This document shows, one piece after another, positions 4,899 through 8,730 of a stretch of DNA of 8,730 bases. Each line of letters opens with the position of its first letter. Within the stretch, counting starts at the first letter, position 1. The notes beneath the pieces were generated by a model. It did no database searches, was not told where the DNA came from, and saw only the letters and a list, made by a program, of their open reading frames with translations. Location of the stretch: contig PMCG01000029.1 in NCBI GenBank assembly GCA_003155335.1, forward strand, positions 1,720 through 10,449, written 5' to 3'. This DNA comes from Acidobacteriota bacterium. GTDB lineage: Bacteria > Acidobacteriota > Vicinamibacteria > Fen-336. The position numbers and the translations under genes are program-made.

Positions 4899-6002
4899 AT
4901 GGAGATCAACCTCCCAAGAACAGATCTGGTAAGAGAGCTCTACTTTCTTCAGGGTATCGTCGAACGGAAGAGCGCCATACCGATTCTCTCAAACACGCTG
5001 ATTGAGGCCCGTGCACAGGAGATATCCTTCTCTGCCACCGATCTCGACCTCTCTCTTCGCAGCGCGTGTGCCGCGCAAGTCACCGAGGAGGGCTCGATCA
5101 CCATCAACACGAAGAAACTCTACGAGATCGCCCGCTCGCTGCCCGAGGCGGATGTGAGCATCAAGCTGCTACCAGAGTACTGGATCGCGATCGAGTGCGG
5201 CAGCGTTGCGTTCAAGCTGGCGGGACTGCCCAAGCAGGATTTTCCGGCGCTGCCGCAACGCGGCGGAGCGGCAGCGATCGAGATCAACGGCGAAGCCCTA
5301 AGAGATCTGGCCGCGCGCACGGCGTTTGCCGTCAGCGGCGAGGATGCACGCTACTATCTGGCGGGTGCGCTGCTGGTGCTGGAGGAGGGCGCAGCGGCCC
5401 TCGTGTCGACCGACGGCCATCGTCTGGCCTATGCGCGTCGCAGCTCAGCGTACGCAGGGCGAGCCAGTAAACGCGTGCTGATCCCGCGAAAGGCCGTCCA
5501 CGAGATCGGGCGCCTCCTCGAAGGGAGCGAATCCATCGAGTTCGAGGAGTCTGCCAATCACCTCCTGTTCACTGTTGGCAAACGAACGCTGGCCTCGAAG
5601 ATGGTGGAGGGTCAGTTCCCATCATTCGAGAACGTCATCTCGACGAAAGGCGACAAGAGAGTACTGATCTCCCGCGAGGCACTGCTCACGGCCATTCGCC
5701 GCGTCAGCCTCGTGGCCTCAGACAGGACGCGTTCGATACGGCTGACCGCGGGCCCCGGGATCGTCACGGTCGCGGCGGCATCGCCCGACCTGGGCGAAGC
5801 GCGCGAGACCGTCGCGGCAGAGTATGATGGAGTCGAAGTGACGATTGGTTTCAACGCGCAGTACTTGCTCGACTTTCTGCTGACCGCCGGCACCGACCGA
5901 ATATCGATCGAGCTAAAAAACGCAGAGAGCCAGGGCGTCTTCCGACCGGCAGGCGACACGCCCACGGATCACTGCTACATCGTGATGCCCATGCGTCTGT
6001 AG
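4899..6002 (+). CDS. dnaN: DNA polymerase III beta subunit (sliding clamp)
   Basis: DnaN forms the dimeric ring that tethers DNA polymerase III and other enzymes to DNA. The 367 residues match the usual length. Three clamp domains are seen at about 1-122, 127-247 and 253-367. Family signatures are QGIVERKSAIPILSN (18-32), the ATDLDLSL strand (47-54), FKLAGLPKQDFPALP (105-119), VSTDGHRLAYAR (169-180), MVEGQFPSFENVI (235-247) and the C-terminal YIVMPMRL (360-367), which contributes to the partner-binding pocket. The ATG at 4899 is chosen because of the AGAGGA site 8 nt upstream and because the N-terminus then aligns with the family. The gene follows dnaA after a 222-nt spacer, longer than in tightly packed dnaA-dnaN operons, so separate control is possible. 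The stop is TAG; recF does not follow. Confidence 0.97.
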   Translation: MEINLPRTDLVRELYFLQGIVERKSAIPILSNTLIEARAQEISFSATDLDLSLRSACAAQVTEEGSITINTKKLYEIARSLPEADVSIKLLPEYWIAIECGSVAFKLAGLPKQDFPALPQRGGAAAIEINGEALRDLAARTAFAVSGEDARYYLAGALLVLEEGAAALVSTDGHRLAYARRSSAYAGRASKRVLIPRKAVHEIGRLLEGSESIEFEESANHLLFTVGKRTLASKMVEGQFPSFENVISTKGDKRVLISREALLTAIRRVSLVASDRTRSIRLTAGPGIVTVAAASPDLGEARETVAAEYDGVEVTIGFNAQYLLDFLLTAGTDRISIELKNAESQGVFRPAGDTPTDHCYIVMPMRL

Positions 6003-6039
6003 CATGGCGGGCGCCCAGGCCGGACGCGGACACGCCGGA

Positions 6040-6052
6040 GGAGCGGGGCTCC
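6040..6052. repeat. Short inverted repeat downstream of dnaN
   Basis: GGAGC (6040-6044) and GCTCC (6048-6052) can pair around a 3-nt loop in the dnaN-gyrB spacer. There is no T-tract after it, so it does not qualify as an intrinsic terminator. The rest of the 146-nt spacer (6003-6148) shows no convincing promoter or gene; a 43-codon frame from ATG 6004 resembles nothing I recognise. Confidence 0.25.
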
Positions 6053-6097
6053 ACGCACGCGCCCAGGCTTCACGGAAGAGACAGAGGTGGAACTTGA

Positions 6098-8558
<2,461 letters not shown>

Positions 8559-8560
<2 letters not shown>

Positions 8561-8563
8561 GGA
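8559..8563 (+). promoter_or_regulatory. gyrA Shine-Dalgarno site overlapping the gyrB stop
   Basis: GAGGA includes the last two bases of the gyrB TGA stop (8558-8560) and lies 6 nt before the gyrA ATG at 8570. This arrangement favours coupled translation and balanced production of the two gyrase subunits. Confidence 0.7.
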
Positions 8564-8569
8564 TCGACC

Positions 8570-8730
8570 ATGCCCACTGACGGCGCCGCCCTCCTCAAGA
8601 TACCGGTCAACATCGCCGACGAGATGCGGCAGTCCTACATGGACTACGCCATGTCCGTCATCATCGGGCGCGCGCTCCCGGACGTGCGTGACGGACTCAA
8701 GCCCGCCAACCGGCGCGTGCTCTACGGCAT
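8570..8730 (+). CDS. gyrA: DNA gyrase subunit A, N-terminal part only
   Basis: GyrA carries the DNA cleavage-rejoining tyrosine of gyrase. Only the first 53 codons are inside the window; the catalytic Tyr and the quinolone-resistance region lie beyond the right edge. The visible part is unmistakable: [20 protein letters not shown] (11-30), then [14 protein letters not shown] (32-45) and RRVLYG. Arg34 and Arg49 correspond to E. coli Arg32 and Arg47, which are implicated in DNA cleavage. The residue matching E. coli His45 in the PVHRR motif is Asn47 (PANRR). ParC shares this N-terminal block, but direct linkage to gyrB with a coupled ribosome-binding site favours GyrA. The frame is open at the edge. 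Confidence 0.95.
   Translation, partial: MPTDGAALLKIPVNIADEMRQSYMDYAMSVIIGRALPDVRDGLKPANRRVLYG

Overview
The window is the replication-origin neighbourhood of a bacterial chromosome. Two divergent housekeeping gene blocks flank a gene-free stretch that looks like oriC. The leftward block (minus strand) runs rpmH - rnpA - yidD - yidC - jag, with jag cut by the left edge. The rightward block (plus strand) runs dnaA - dnaN - gyrB - gyrA, with gyrA cut by the right edge. Every gene is transcribed away from the 2939-3383 interval, as expected for leading-strand genes either side of an origin.

The organism is a moderately GC-rich diderm: YidC has the N-terminal membrane anchor and large periplasmic domain of Gram-negative YidC, and GyrB is the long form (about 800 residues) with an insertion in its C-terminal part. 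Sequence flavour in YidC (Asn in place of the usual TM2 basic residue, QRMTPAT and DPAQQ motifs), DnaN (QGIVERK near the N-terminus, PMRL at the C-terminus) and DnaA (NNSSSVAFPRQ) reminds me of Acidobacteriota or a related deep-branching diderm phylum. This is recollection, not a search, and is held with low to moderate confidence.

Layout: 1-539 jag (5' part only); 536-2206 yidC, whose stop overlaps the jag start in ATGA; 2233-2520 yidD (start uncertain); 2471-2794 rnpA (GTG start); 2804-2938 rpmH; 2939-3383 candidate oriC and divergent promoter region, with a near-consensus leftward promoter, palindromes, two opposed consensus DnaA boxes and an AT-rich element; 3384-4676 dnaA; 4677-4898 dnaA-dnaN spacer with short phased repeats; 4899-6002 dnaN; 6003-6148 spacer where many genomes carry recF; 6149-8560 gyrB; 8570 to the edge gyrA.

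The leftward genes serve translation and envelope biogenesis: ribosomal protein L34, the RNase P protein, the YidD/YidC membrane insertion pair and the RNA-binding protein Jag. The rightward genes make the initiator, the sliding clamp and DNA gyrase. I see no mobile element, CRISPR array, tRNA or rRNA, and no convincing new system. The points worth a second look are the internal architecture of the origin, the missing recF, and unusual residues at normally conserved positions in YidC, Jag and GyrA.
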